DNA from: Gonium pectorale | Taxonomy: Eukaryota; Chlorophyta; Chlorophyceae; Chlamydomonadales; Volvocaceae | Direction of reading: 5' to 3' | Assembly: GCA_001584585.1 (NCBI GenBank) | Contig: LSYV01000012.1 | Location: 375,858 to 439,857 of the forward strand | DNA length: 64,000 nt | Shown here: piece after piece, positions 23,762 through 35,388 of the stretch | Layout of the letters: every line of letters starts with the position of its first letter | Numbering within the stretch: position 1 is the stretch's first letter | Notes under the pieces: generated by a model | What the model saw: the letters and a program-made list of their open reading frames with translations, nothing else | Database searches by the model: none | Told to the model about the DNA's origin: nothing | Program-made: the position numbers and the translations under genes

Positions 23762-24079
23762 ACCGAGGCAGTGGCGTGGCGCGGAGTGGCATGGCGGGCA
23801 TTCGCCTGGCCGGGCCACTGTCCAACTGTGCACCTCTTCCCACAGTCTAGGTATTCGGGACAACACTCCTGCCTGGTCCGAAGGAAGGCGGGATACCCTA
23901 TCGAGGAGCGAAGCGGGCAGGTGCTCAAGGTAGGCTCCCTAGCGCGAGAGGGCACCTGGTGGTGCTCGCAGCGAAGCAGTCAGGGCTTTGTCTGGGTACG
24001 CGTGTATCGCTGTACTCGTAGGCTGCCCAAGGGGCAGGACCCGAAGAGTCGCTGCAGGAGAGAGGGGCGTGCGCGCGCA

Positions 24080-24084
24080 TGTAA
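24080..24084 (+). terminator. Candidate poly(A) signal for monooxygenase C
   Basis: TGTAA about 610 bases after the stop codon of C; no closer one on the + strand was noticed. Confidence 0.25.
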
Positions 24085-25421
24085 GCTCGTAGTTTTTGCA
24101 GCCTTCGCGATGGGTCCATACAAATGGGTCCATAGACTGAGAGATCCCAGGTATGTGAGCCTATGGGGCTATAGTGCGATAGGATGAGGGTGAAGAAAGC
24201 GCTGTGAGGCCAGGGAAGCCCGTTGTAGACGGCTGTGCTAGCTGCAGTATGACCATGCGATGAACTTGAGCTGCGTGCAGTTTTGCTTTCTGCTAAGAAG
24301 TTACAGGTATTGTATTGTGCGTTCGAAGGAGCATCGAAGAGAGCGGGAGTGGGACGCGGATCGAAGAGTGCGAGGCGTGAGTATCATGCCGTATGACGTA
24401 TGGCGCAATGCACGTTCATCGCAGTTGCAGTAGGGTGTGCGGATAAGCACAGCGTCTTGTGGCTCGTGTGCCGTAGATGGTATTTGCGGCAGGCAGGGGA
24501 GCGGATTGGATCTGGTAAGATCCGCACGATGTGGTGCCATTTAAGCATGGGACGCTGAAAGCCTGACGCGCGTTACTCCATGTTTCTCATTGCAGGGTTA
24601 GGCGGACCGGTAGTTGATGAAAAGGAATGGCCAACGCTGGGCGCGGTCTGCAAGCCGATCGGACGATCGGCATTGTAAGAGAGAGCCAGCTTCCTTGCCC
24701 ATGCAAGGCCAACACCACCGTCCATGCAAGGCCAAGGTAAAACTCCTGCGAGATCCGCAGGGTTTGTTAGCAGCCCGCCACCGTCAGCCGCATGTCACCC
24801 CTAAATGGCTAAAGATTCTATGCGTGGTCTGCTGGCAAGCAATCAATCGGCGCCAGCAGTACCGGGGCTCTGTCAGGCATCATCAGCGGGTAGATAAGAG
24901 GGACCAGCTTCTGACGGCTTCGCACATCTATTGCAAATGCAAATGTAACAATGGAAACACAACATCCTTCGAGTTGAGGGCAGTCCGTCCGCGGCGACCC
25001 GCGGGTCGTCACCGCTAACGGACGCACCGTTACGGCCACAGAGTTGCGCGCTCCTAATCCCAAGGACGCACCACTGCTGCATAATTCACTGCACAACATA
25101 TATGAGAAAGCGAGCGAGCGACGCTACCTATCACTTTAGATCGAAGCTTTGCATCTCTTTCCATCATCGCCTCTTGGAGTGACGTCGCCTCCCCCTCATC
25201 CGTCCGTATCCAGGCCGCTTGCTACGTTCTTGCGCAATGCGCCTTCACAGCCTGCACCTTTCGCATACTTACCACGCGCGGCGCTCAGCACCCACATACC
25301 TCACACGGCCTCCTGTCTGGTGGACTCGGTCGCGCGCGCGGAGAAAGCCAAACCCAAGTCCCGAAGATCCCGCTGATCCCGCTGCCAATCGGCGCGGCCG
25401 TAGCGATAGCAAGGGTCCGCC

Positions 25422-28400
25422 ATGGGCCCTCCGCCGCGCGATGTGGACATCGCCATCGTCGGGGGCGGCCTCGGGGGCCTGGCGCTGGCTGCGGGTGAGC
25501 CGTCGGGTAGTCTGCAGGCTCCAGGCCGCACATGTCCCATGGGTCGCACATAGCCACAGTCTACCGCGGTGTTAGCCACGCCAGCTTGCCATTGCAGCAA
25601 ACCCTCCCCGTCAGGCGGGCACGACTGCTTGCTCCTCCACTCGGCGGACGCCGCCCCTGCTGTGGCAGCAGCCTCTTTGCAGGCTGTCTGCAACTCAAAA
25701 ACTTCTTCTTTTGACAGAACGAGCGACATGCACGGCATGCTTCGGCGCTTGAGCGGGGTACAGACGGCAATTCTGACCCCGTAACCCACCCCATTATTCG
25801 CATATGTTGTATTTCTTTCAGAAAGACTCCGTTCTATGACCCTCCCCCATGGCGCAGCGGCTTCCAATCGTTAGGCATGTACCCCGTGACATTTTCACCC
25901 GTAAGCTGCTCCGCGCCTCTTCCCTCTCCCCCCCCCACGCTTCCCCACCTGTCGCCAGGCCTCCTCCGTCGAGGCTTTGACGTGCACGTGTTCGAGGCCG
26001 CTCGTGAGCTGCGGCGTGAGACCAGCACCATGATCGGGCTGGGGCCCAACGGCTTCACGGCCCTGGGGGACTTACACCCGGGCATACCCGACAGCCTGAG
26101 GTGGGGACTGGGACCCCATTAGCAAACCTTTCGTCGCTCGAGAAGCAGACGTCGTTTGGGATGGTATCAGGTCACGCCTAGACGCCCGGTACACGTGGGC
26201 TGTGGCAGCGGGCACGGAGCCCCGCACAAAGTGCCGCAACCTGCCGTGGCTTGCCAAGCGCTTTCTTCCGTGAGCATGATGTCCACCGATTTGTCCCCCG
26301 TACCCTCATCCCCTCATCCACCCGTTCCCTCCAGGCGGCGCGGCGTTATGAACCGCGAGGCGGTGTACCGCTACATGCCGCCGGGCCGTGAGCCGATCGT
26401 CGTCACGCGCGAAGCCTCTCACACACGGTTGTGCACCATCCGCTGGGCAGAGGTACGGCGTACGGCGTACGGCGCACCGGGGCACGCAACGCTCGAGCCT
26501 CGGGAGCCTTGGCTGGTGGCATCCGGGGATGCATGTGTCAGCTTTGGTCGGTTCCGGGGCTGGGACTCGCTGAGGCCCAGGGGCCCCACCCGTTCCGGCA
26601 ATGCCAGGCTCCGAAAGACCTTGTACAGCAGTTTTCTGTGGGCAAGTGTGATGAAGCGTGACGAACGCCCGCATGTCGCACCCGTCATGCGGGTCTGTAT
26701 CGTTCTGCATCGATATTCGTCGTGGTCTATTGGCGTCCAACCCGCCTGTTTTTCCCCTTCCTGGCGCTGCTTGCTCCGCGTAGACCCAAGACGCGCTCGC
26801 GGAGCTGGTTCCACCAGAGATCGTACACTGCGACCACGCCGCCACCGGGTACGACGAGATCTGGGACGAGCAGGACGAGCAGGCGCCTGGAGGCGGTGGC
26901 GGCCCCGGCCCGGCTGCCCGCCCCGCCTCCCGCGCCGTGGTCCACTTCCGCTCGCAGCCCAGCGTCACCGCCCGGCTGGTGGTGGGCGCGGACGGCGTTT
27001 TCAGCGCCATACGGGCGGCCATGTTCCCAGGAGACCCGGGGCCGCGGTGAGAAGAAGTTGAGGCTGCGTGCAGGAGGCAATCCACTTACCGTCAAGCGCA
27101 GTATGCCAGTCATGTGGTGCTGTTACCTCACCTTGCTTCCTCCTCCACCGTCAGAGAGACATAGACCGATACCTCACCCCCATTTCCCTTCTGGCCCCAC
27201 TTTCCCTCCCCCCACTACCCCTCAACTCTCTGCCATCCCAGCTACCTGGGCCACATGAACTGGAACTGCGTGTTCCCCAACCCGGGCGGGAACACAGTCG
27301 TGGACGCGCACAAGCCGGGTGCGTGCGGGAGGGAGGCGGGGCCGGCGACCCGAAGTGCAGGCAGGCCCGGGCAGGGATGTCGAGCGCACAGGGGCGGGAG
27401 TCTCCCATGTGTGTCATGCATATGCGTGATGGGGGCCCGTGGGGTTTGGGGTATGGGCGTGCGGAGTGACCCCTGCAAGTGGCTCCGGGCCCGCCACTCA
27501 CCAACCAATCAATCGCCTCTTACGCCGCCGACGGGGCCCCCTCTCCGCCCTCCCGCCTGTCCGCCCGCCCGCAGGCCAGCTGCTGGTGCTTTCTGACGGC
27601 TGCGTGGGGGATGAGCTGCGCGACCCGAGCATCTACATGTACGTGGCGGACGCCGGCCTGGACTACACCTTCCTGCAGGCGAGTGGGAGCGGAGCAGGTC
27701 TGGGGCCGGGGCCGAGGCTGGGGCCGAGGCTGGGGCCGAGGCTGGGGCCGAGGGTGGGTAGGTTGCGCAGGCCTGGGGCAGGGGCTGAGGGTTAAGCTGC
27801 TCGGCGTGTTGGCGGGCGGAAGGGGGCCGAGCACATCGGTTCGGGACTGCACTGGTGAGCCTCACTGCGGTGATGGTTGGCCGCACAAGAAGGCCTAAGC
27901 GGCCCGGTTATGGCGTAAGGGTTTGTGGCGTATCTCACGCCTGCTCCAGCACTTGGCCACTGCGGACCACCCCCCACTCGCTTGGCCCGCACCACCACAT
28001 TACAACACACCAACTCATCCCCACACTGCACCTCATTAACGTTGGCGCATTGCACAACACGCTCTGCGCCAAACAAGCCCCTGCCTGACCGGCGGGGCCA
28101 GCTCGCCGTGTACGATGTTTCGCCCCCGTTTGTGGGTTCATTTCCTTCCCAACCGCGGGCTTACCGCCGGCAGGTTCGGATCCAGTCGGATGAGCCGGTC
28201 TTCACGGCTCCGGATCGGGGGCAGCCGGATCCAAGTGAGGGCGAGGAGGGTGAAAGCCGGGTCGGCAAGGAGGAGGGCGACGGCGCCAGCGGCCGCATCG
28301 GTGACGGTGGTGGGAGCGGCAACGCCGGCGTCGTCGACGGCGGCAGGGGCGGCGAGGGAGACAAGGGCGGCGAGGGAGGCAAGGGCGGCAGCGGCCAGCG

Positions 28401-30152
28401 CTGGCGGCGCGGGCGGGGCGGCATGGGCGTCCCGGGCAGCAAGGCTCGCGTGCTGGGGATCCTCAAGGTACGTGCCAAGGGGGTTGAGTGAGCAATGGGA
28501 AATTGAACCTGGGGACGTCCGGGGGATGGGCTTGCTGGCCGCTAAACAATGCCTGATTCATTTGGTGGTTGGCTGGCTGCCGTACCCAAGGGTTACCGGT
28601 GTGCACTCCTGCGATCGGCAAAAAATGTCATGGACTGTCGCCGGCCCTCGCTCCCTCCCGCCCGCCCTTCTCTACCCTCAGTCCGCCGGCTGGGATTGGG
28701 CGCTTCCGCTGCTGGAGGCCACCCCCGAGTCGTGCCTGTTCGAGCGGGCGCTGTACGACCGACTGCCCCTGGAGCGCTGGTCCAGCCGGGGCGGGCGGGT
28801 GGTGCTGCTGGGCGACTCGGCGCACGCAATGCATCCGGGGCCGGGGCAGGGAGCGAGGAGCGCGTTCGAGGTGAGGGGGGCGGGGCGGGTGGGAGGGGAG
28901 GGGTGGCGTCCGTCGCAGGTCGGCAGTGAGTCTCCGGGTCGGTAGTTTGTCCGACCGTCCCCTCCCTACCTACCTCCCNNNNNNNNNNNNNNNNNNNNGG
29001 TCGGCGGGTCGGGCGGGTCGGGCGGGCGGGTCGGGTCGGGTACGGGTCGGGTCGCCGTCCGTCGCGTCGTCGTCTACGTCGTCGTCGTCGTCTCTCCCNC
29101 TCCACTCCACCGCAACCAGTCCCGTGCTCCATCCTGTCCCCTCCCCTCCCCTGTCCCTCCCCTGTCCCTGCCCAACGCCCCCCTCCCCTCCAATTTCCCC
29201 TCGTTCCCAGGACGCGCACCAGCTGGTCCTGGCGCTGGAAGCGCTGTGGCCGGACGTGCCGTCGGCGCTGGAGAGGTACCAGCGCGCACGGATCGTCAGG
29301 TGGGGCGGGGGAGCCAGCCTTCCGGGTGCCTACTGGGTAGCTCATGATGCAAGTATTGCTGACAGCTGGCATGCTCGGCACTGTCGGGGGTTCCGCCAAG
29401 AGCAATGGCCTGGGTACCGGTACACGGATAAACACGCCGCTGTGAGTTGGCCGAGCCTTGATTGCATCCCAGCAGGTGACCGTTACATCACAATCGGACG
29501 GAGCCCGTGGTTCTGTGCCAGCTCTGTATGGTGTATATGCCACGCCTGTCGCGGCGGTCTCGCTGCCCATCCAAACCTGTGGTTGCATAGCAAGTGACCA
29601 ATCCCACCCCCCTCCAAAAGGGCCACCCGCGTCCAGAACATCGCGGCGGAGGGAGTGGGCATAGCCGCCATCCGCGACGCAGCCCGACCCGCGGGTCTGT
29701 CGCCCCAGGAGGCCACCGAGCGCTGGGTTGAGTTCCGCACCTGGTTCGACCAGTACCCCGCCAACATGGAGGGAGATCCCAACACCAAGTGGTGGAAGCC
29801 GCTGAACCAGCCGTCGGTGACGACAACGCAGCCGCCGGACGCGGACGCTAGTGGCGGTGGCGCCGCCGCTGGCAGCTGCATGACGCAGGGCTCAGACCGG
29901 AGCCGATCGCCTAACGGCCTGGTGACGACGAACGGCCCGGCGGAGGATGAGGGAGGGGCAGCGGCGGCAGCGACGGCGGACGGCGCCGCAACCACCCCCA
30001 ACGATTGCGACGGAGCGCGGGTGGAGGGCAAGAGCAGGCAGGAGGGCCGAGTGGCGTCGGGGCAGGGCCAGCCGACTGACGGCTCCTGCATTAATGGCGT
30101 CGACGGCGCCGATGGTGGCAATGACGCCATGGGCCCGGCGGCTGCATGCTGA
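25422..30152 (+). CDS. FAD-dependent monooxygenase D (class A), 626 aa
   Basis: Exons: 25422-25494, 25959-26100, 26335-26452, 26784-27046, 27242-27318, 27575-27678, 28174-28467, 28682-28870, 29211-29299 and 29621-30152. The CDS is 1881 nt with no stop. It starts MGPPPRDVDIAIVGGGLGGL and carries GADGVFSAIR (Ile for the usual Val) and VVLLGDSAHAMHPGPGQG. Intron 6 begins GC (CTGCAG then GCGAGT), a GC-AG intron where the paralogs have GT. Exon 7 has the longest Gly/Lys/Glu linker of the four. The tail after WWKPP is about 120 residues, rich in Gly, Ala, Ser and Thr. Intron 8 contains the assembly gap. Confidence 0.86.
27697..27756 (+). repeat. 12-bp tandem repeat in intron 6 of D
   Basis: GGGGCCGAGGCT is repeated four to five times immediately after the GC donor of intron 6, giving Gly-Pro-Arg-Leu repeats in one reading frame. 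The location next to the non-canonical donor makes intron retention conceivable, since the frame stays open for some distance. Confidence 0.75.
28979..28998. other. Assembly gap (20 N) plus single N at 29099
   Basis: The run of N sits in intron 8 of monooxygenase D, next to GGTCGGCGGGTCGGGCGGGT-type repeats. A further ambiguous base is at 29099. The true intron length is unknown. The coding exons on both sides are intact. Confidence 0.95.
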
Positions 30153-32014
30153 CAGGCCAGCGGCCGCTGCGACGTGTGCGCTTTTTTAGATGTTACAGGT
30201 ACCCGTCGAAGCCGGTGTGGCCATGGGTAGATGGCGGGCGCCGCATCGACAGACAGCGACGGTTGGCTAGCAGCGCGGGCGGCAGGCGGCAAGCGGCCAA
30301 GGTCGCAGGTACAGCTTCAGCATAGCCTGATGGTGCGGTGCGCGTTGCAGCAAGCAAGCAAGGAACCATAGGGGCCGTCGGGGCCGCCGCCGGCAAAAAA
30401 ACCTAGAGGAGGTCAGGGCGGGGGCGTGCAGGCTTTGGTAGCAAGCGGCGTGTAGGCACGTCAGCAGAAATGCATGAAGCACGCATGAATTCAAGGTTAG
30501 GACGGTAGTACGTCACTCAACACGGCATTTTGCAGCACGCAGAGCTGCACCGGAGGGCTGTAGGCTTGTGCATGCGGTCGCGCAGTGATGGTGCACAGGG
30601 CCAAACGCGCAACATCCGGAGCTTCCTGAGGTTGTGGAGCGAGTGTAGGGTATTGCTGCTTGGGTACGGTTTGTTTTGGGGTCTGCCGGGATCTTCGGCG
30701 CTTGCGGAGCTGCTCCAGCGGCAGGAGGCCCCGTGGCACATGGACGTGGCTGTACATGGGATGCATAGGCCGTGGCGTTCCCGGTACACCACTTTTGAAC
30801 TTTTTCGTTTGCTAACCATGGAACTGCAAGGCTTGAACACTTGCAAAGGAAGCGCTGCTGTTCTTGCAACCAGCGGTGGCGTAAGGTATCCGTGTGAGCA
30901 TTCCCCCTTGAACACGGGTGCCGTAACCCTGAACAATCATGGACGAATGCCCGTGGGCCACGACAACATACACCAAACCCTTTGCGAGGCGAACTTCAGA
31001 TTGTATGTATGTCGTATTGATCATGGAACTGCTCGCGCGTTTCATATGTAGCAGCACGGCGCACCGGGTCCGTCCTTCCACTTGCGAAGGACGTCCAGAA
31101 GACATGCAACCGTCCGCAAGTTGTGAAGCCCTTGACGCCAGGCGCCACCCACAGCTTGCAGGCGCACGCTAACGCTCAGTAACTGTGTCACAATAAACTA
31201 GGAAGCGCCCACCACCAGATACGCGACCAGTCAGGCTGCATTGCTCGCAACGCCCGCTCCCTCGCTACACGAGACGCACAAGAACCCGGGACCCGCCTCC
31301 GTCGGCACTGAGCCGAAGCCGTGCCTCACAGCCCAGCAACCGGTACGGGCATTGCAGCATTCAGTTCCCGCCCGCCAGTCGGGGTGCACCGGCATAGCAG
31401 GGGCACGATGCCCGGGACGGCGCAAGGGGTCCCCCCGCGCCCGCCCGCAACCGACTGCGAGGACTGGCGGCGCATGGCCACGAGACGCGCCACGTGGCTA
31501 GCGTGGGGTTCCCCAGTCACCAAGTGAACGAGAGCTCGTTCCGCTCCGCCCGCTGCCTACATACCAGGCTACCACCCCCAGGCGCTCCTCGCCAGGACGC
31601 AAAGCAAGTTTGCTGTCTCCTCCCTGCTGCCTCCGGAGAGGGCGGCTTCGCAGGCGCCGGCGGCCCTTCCCACCGCCACGTAAGTACCCAACTCAGCTTC
31701 TCACCGCATGGCGTGTTCAGGGGCCTCCCGGCAATGAAGCTGTCCGTTGCGGCGGGCGGCGCCGCCCCTGGCAGGACCCCCCGAGGTAAGCAGTCCAGCA
31801 CACCTCATCGCTCGCACTGGCCACGGCGCACCGCCGCCTACCCCATCATCCCAACGAGGTCTCCCCCTTGGATGCCGCAAAGCCGACTTCCAGGAGGAAG
31901 AGCCCAACGAGATTGCCCCCGCATTTCCGACTATCCAATCCCTCCAGGACTCTCTCGCTCGCTCCCTCGCTCCCTCCCTCCCTCTCTGTATGTGCGCGCG
32001 CCTCCCCGGGGTCA
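30153..32014. other. Intergenic between convergent monooxygenase D and HISN7
   Basis: This should hold the 3'UTRs of both genes. No conserved domain is visible in any frame. A possible small exon with ATG at 31735 (MKLSVAAGGAAPGRTPR then a GTAAGC donor) has coding-like composition but no supporting downstream exon that I can find. Confidence 0.45.
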
Positions 32015-34273
32015 TCACGCCTTCCAATCGAGCAGCTGCAGCGCGGCGCGGTGCAGCGCGGGGTCGCCCGCCGCGCACACCTCCCCGGGCCAGCCGGCCT
32101 TGAGGTCAGTCGCCCCGGGCGCAGGCTGCCACACCAGCGGCTTGCCGCTCCAGTCCGTCATCACGCCGCCAGCGCCCTGGCGAGGTGCAAAAAGACAGGA
32201 AAGATACACTAGTTGTTGCAGCGGACAAGCTTGGGTTTGACGAACAGGGAAGAGCCCGGCGGAAGGTAAGGCAACCGTATCGGTAGGCTATGATGGGAAC
32301 TGGGAGTGGAGGCCAAGAACTCATCCATGATGATGTGGCATCTCACACAACACTGCTGTCATGCGGCAACTGCCATACCTGTACGACGGGTACGAGCGCC
32401 ATGTAGTCGTACGGCTTGAGGTCCGCCTCTACCACCAGGTCGCAGTGGCCGGCCGCCAGCAGGCCGTACGCGTAGCAGTCGCAGCCGTACATGGGAATCC
32501 GGACCGAGTCGCGCAGGCGGTTGAACGCCACCTCGTTGGCGCCTGCGTTGGCGACCGCAAGTCTTAGGCTTATGCTCTCTGCCTTTTGCCGCGTCACAAA
32601 CAGGGAACCCCACCAGGCGTCAGCCGTGAGCATCTAAGCCCGACAATGCCACCTGCCATCGCCAGTAAGCGCCACAGCCCGCAGCGCCAACGCCCCGCGA
32701 CCAACCGGCGAACGCCGTGGCGACCATACCCAGCACTTGTACAGTAAACACTCTACCGGTATTCCATAGCAATCCATACTCAGCTCATGCCCTCCACCCC
32801 AAACGACCCACCCGAGAACATGTGCGGCGTGGTGGCGTACAGGTATGCCAGCTTGACATCGGGGCAGGGCCGCGTCTTGAGCGGGGCGCCGTTGAGGGTG
32901 GTGGCCCGGCCCGCCACACCCACCCAGCGCTCCTGCGCATGGCGGCATGGGGCGGCATGGCGGCATGGGGCGAGTGGCGGGGAAGCGTGGAGGGACACAT
33001 GGGCGAGCAGCCTAGAGTCGCCACGGGGATGGGTGGGGCGAGCGCAATGACGCGGGAGCGCTGGCGCCTGGGAACGAGCCCCGAGGAACCCTTGTGAGGG
33101 CCGGGTGAGTCAAGCAGCGGCTGGGCCCGTCGGCCCAGACGAGGGATGCAGGGAAACGGGATGCAGGGCAGCACCCTGGTTGAAAGACGGCGCGCACCTT
33201 TGTGATGGGCTGGTCGATGATGCCGAGTACGGGAGCGCCCTCGTACGTGAGCGAGATGAGCGTGCCAAAGAGCGGCTTGCCTGTGGGTAGAGTGGGTTGC
33301 GCGCTCGGGTTTCAAAAACGCCCCCTGTCTCACGGGACGACAGTGGTGTGACGCGCTCCGTAATCAGCTCCACGTCGTCCCTGCCCGGCGTGCCGTGCAG
33401 CACAACACAGCACTCCATGTTGTACCATAGAAGTATCGTTAAGTACGGCGGACTGCACGGCACACCCACCCGTGATAAAGGACTTGGTGCCGTCGATGGG
33501 GTCCAGCACCCACATGTACTTGGAGCCACCGCCGCTGCCCCACTTGAGCCCGTGCTCCTCCCCGAATATGCCGTGCTCCGGGAAGGCGCTCTCAATGATC
33601 TCCCGCATCGCCACCTCCGCCTGGCGGTCGGCGATGGTGACGGGGCTGGTGTCGCCCTTGGACTCCACATCGACTGGCGTGCTGCGTGAGGGACAGGGCG
33701 GCACTCCCCGGATCGAGACATTGCCGACTGGAGTTGGGGGGCGCGGGAGCGGAGGGCGGGCGAGCCACACGGAATAGCAGCACGCGCAGAATCGGCGTGG
33801 CGTCTCCTAGCGCACGTGCTGCATGCCGGTTGTGCTTGGGAAAAGCATCACGGGTCAGGGTGTGGCGACGTCGACCCTGGGCTGTGGAGTAGTCACCCGT
33901 CGACCCGGCCATCCCCGAGAGGTTGAAGTATCGACTCATTATAGCGGTAAGTGGCTCCAGGCCATCGTACCGGAAGTATTTGCGCGACACGCCCGCTGCG
34001 GCATCGGCCAGTCGGTGCGCCAGGTCGACGTACGAGTCCTTGAAATCTGATGGCAGGGCCATTGATGCCGTAGGTCGACACGCAATTCTGGATCGCTGGA
34101 CGCGGCGTGCCGCGTTCCCAGCCGGCCGACACCTACATCGCAATGTAGGAAAGCTCGCGGTCGGTACATGCAGTGGACAAATCTGCAAATCGAGTAACGA
34201 TTCTCGCGATTGCTTCAAATTAGTAAACGGTTTGCAGACAGAGCGTCCACCTGGTCGGGGCGTGCGCCCTCAT
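32015..34273 (-). CDS. HISN7: Histidinol-phosphatase, HISN7/IMPL2 type, plastid-targeted
   Basis: Exons in transcript order: 34273-34251, 34132-33971, 33681-33470, 33280-33198, 32932-32812, 32542-32379 and 32176-32015; 927 nt, 308 aa. This is a metal-dependent inositol-monophosphatase fold: GEEHG (102-106), the Mg-binding WVLDPIDGTKSF (119-130), YGCDCYAYGLLAAG and LKPYDYMALVPVV. The KSFITGKPLFGTLISL and IDQPITKERWVGVAG segments are typical of the plant histidinol-phosphatase branch (penultimate enzymatic activity of histidine synthesis) rather than inositol phosphatases. The tiny first exon joins in phase to a basic Arg/Ala-rich leader (GNAARRVQRSRIACRPTAS) that looks like a chloroplast transit peptide. 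The in-frame ATG at 34062 is the alternative start if the first exon is wrong. Confidence 0.85.
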
Positions 34274-35388
34274 CGAGTCTGTGGGCCCCCTAAGAAACCC
34301 AACCAATAAAAATCTCCCTAACACTAGTGCAAAGATAGCTTAAGCGTGTGCACGGTGCCGTACAAAACGCATGCAATCGGAGGGTGGGGGTAAAGGACCA
34401 ATCGTAGAGTCGACCCCACACCCACATCTGCCAGTCTGTCCGCCTTACACGTATTGATGCGTACATGCATCACCCCTGCGAGCGACAACCAAAACCCGCT
34501 CACTCCGTCTTCGAACCCGTTGTTGGAAATGCCCCACCAGCTGTTGGGTCAGGCCGCCAGCACTGACTCGTATGTACAGAGTGCGCACCCGCACGTGCGC
34601 CAACATATAACAACACCACATGCGCAAAGTTGCTCCTGCCTACCAGCCGACCATGCGTGTGGCTCTTCCGCCACCCCAGGTACGAAGGCGCGCAAAAAGG
34701 AGACACGGGTTTGCTACCTCCACGCGCCGTGTACAGGTCACATAGCGCATGCCACGATGCGCCCTCCCCCCCACCGATTGCTCTCCACGCGCAGGAGCAC
34801 GCAATCTAGGCAGCGCCAGCTGCCTTTCGCGGCCGCCTGCCTCGCCGGGCCGACGCGACGCGCCACACGTGCGTTCTCGACGCACTCCACTGCTTCGATA
34901 AGAACTTGCCAAGACGACACGCAGCCCAGCCACGCTGGCGATTGCAGGTGCGGACACGAGCATCATACCGGTACCGGCGGATGTGCGGTGTGGGGTGACT
35001 AACCAGCGATTGCCCACAAACGGTTATCTCCGGAGCCTCCGCCGCACGCGGGCCATCAAGGGCTGGGTCCATCACCGCTGCCACCCCACGGCCGTGTGCG
35101 GCCGCCGCACATCCTTTGCGGCTTCGACACAGCTGGGAGCGCCCATGTGTGCGGCTGCACACCTACAGCTTGCGAGGATCGCTGCGCGCCAGGCGCGTAC
35201 CCGCCGGCCCCACCAGCCCCTCTCCTGCCCGACTACCCAATGCCCCAACCACTCACCTCTCACCACCCCGCGCCCCATGCACCCAAGACTCGCACCACAC
35301 CGCCATCCCACGATCACCCCGCATGCACAAGAGTCCTCAGTCCTCCCCCCTCCCCCCTGCCACCACCGCCAGCGCCAGCACCGCCGCT
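34274..35388. other. Intergenic: HISN7 promoter and IFT81 3'UTR
   Basis: Both neighbours are on the minus strand. A reverse-strand TGTAA at 34445-34449 is the best candidate for the IFT81 poly(A) signal, implying a 3'UTR of about 0.9 kb. Only about 170 bases then remain before the HISN7 start, AT-rich (AATAAAAATCTCCC) and suitable as a short promoter. No other gene seen. Confidence 0.45.
34445..34449 (-). terminator. Candidate poly(A) signal of IFT81
   Basis: TTACA on the plus strand reads TGTAA on the IFT81 strand, about 940 bases beyond the stop codon. Confidence 0.35.

Larger units (their letters stand above)
23471..25421. other. Intergenic between monooxygenases C and D
   Basis: No recognisable exon. 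It contains a strong hairpin at 23702-23761 (listed separately), a candidate TGTAA poly(A) signal at 24080-24084 and a stretch of mixed composition with no homology I can name. The last 200 bases are probably the promoter and 5'UTR of D. Confidence 0.5.

Noticed and set aside
31735..31785. Possible small plus-strand gene starting MKLSVAAGGAAPG
   Set aside because: A start codon and GTAAGC donor are present, but no downstream exon with coding character or homology was found before HISN7.
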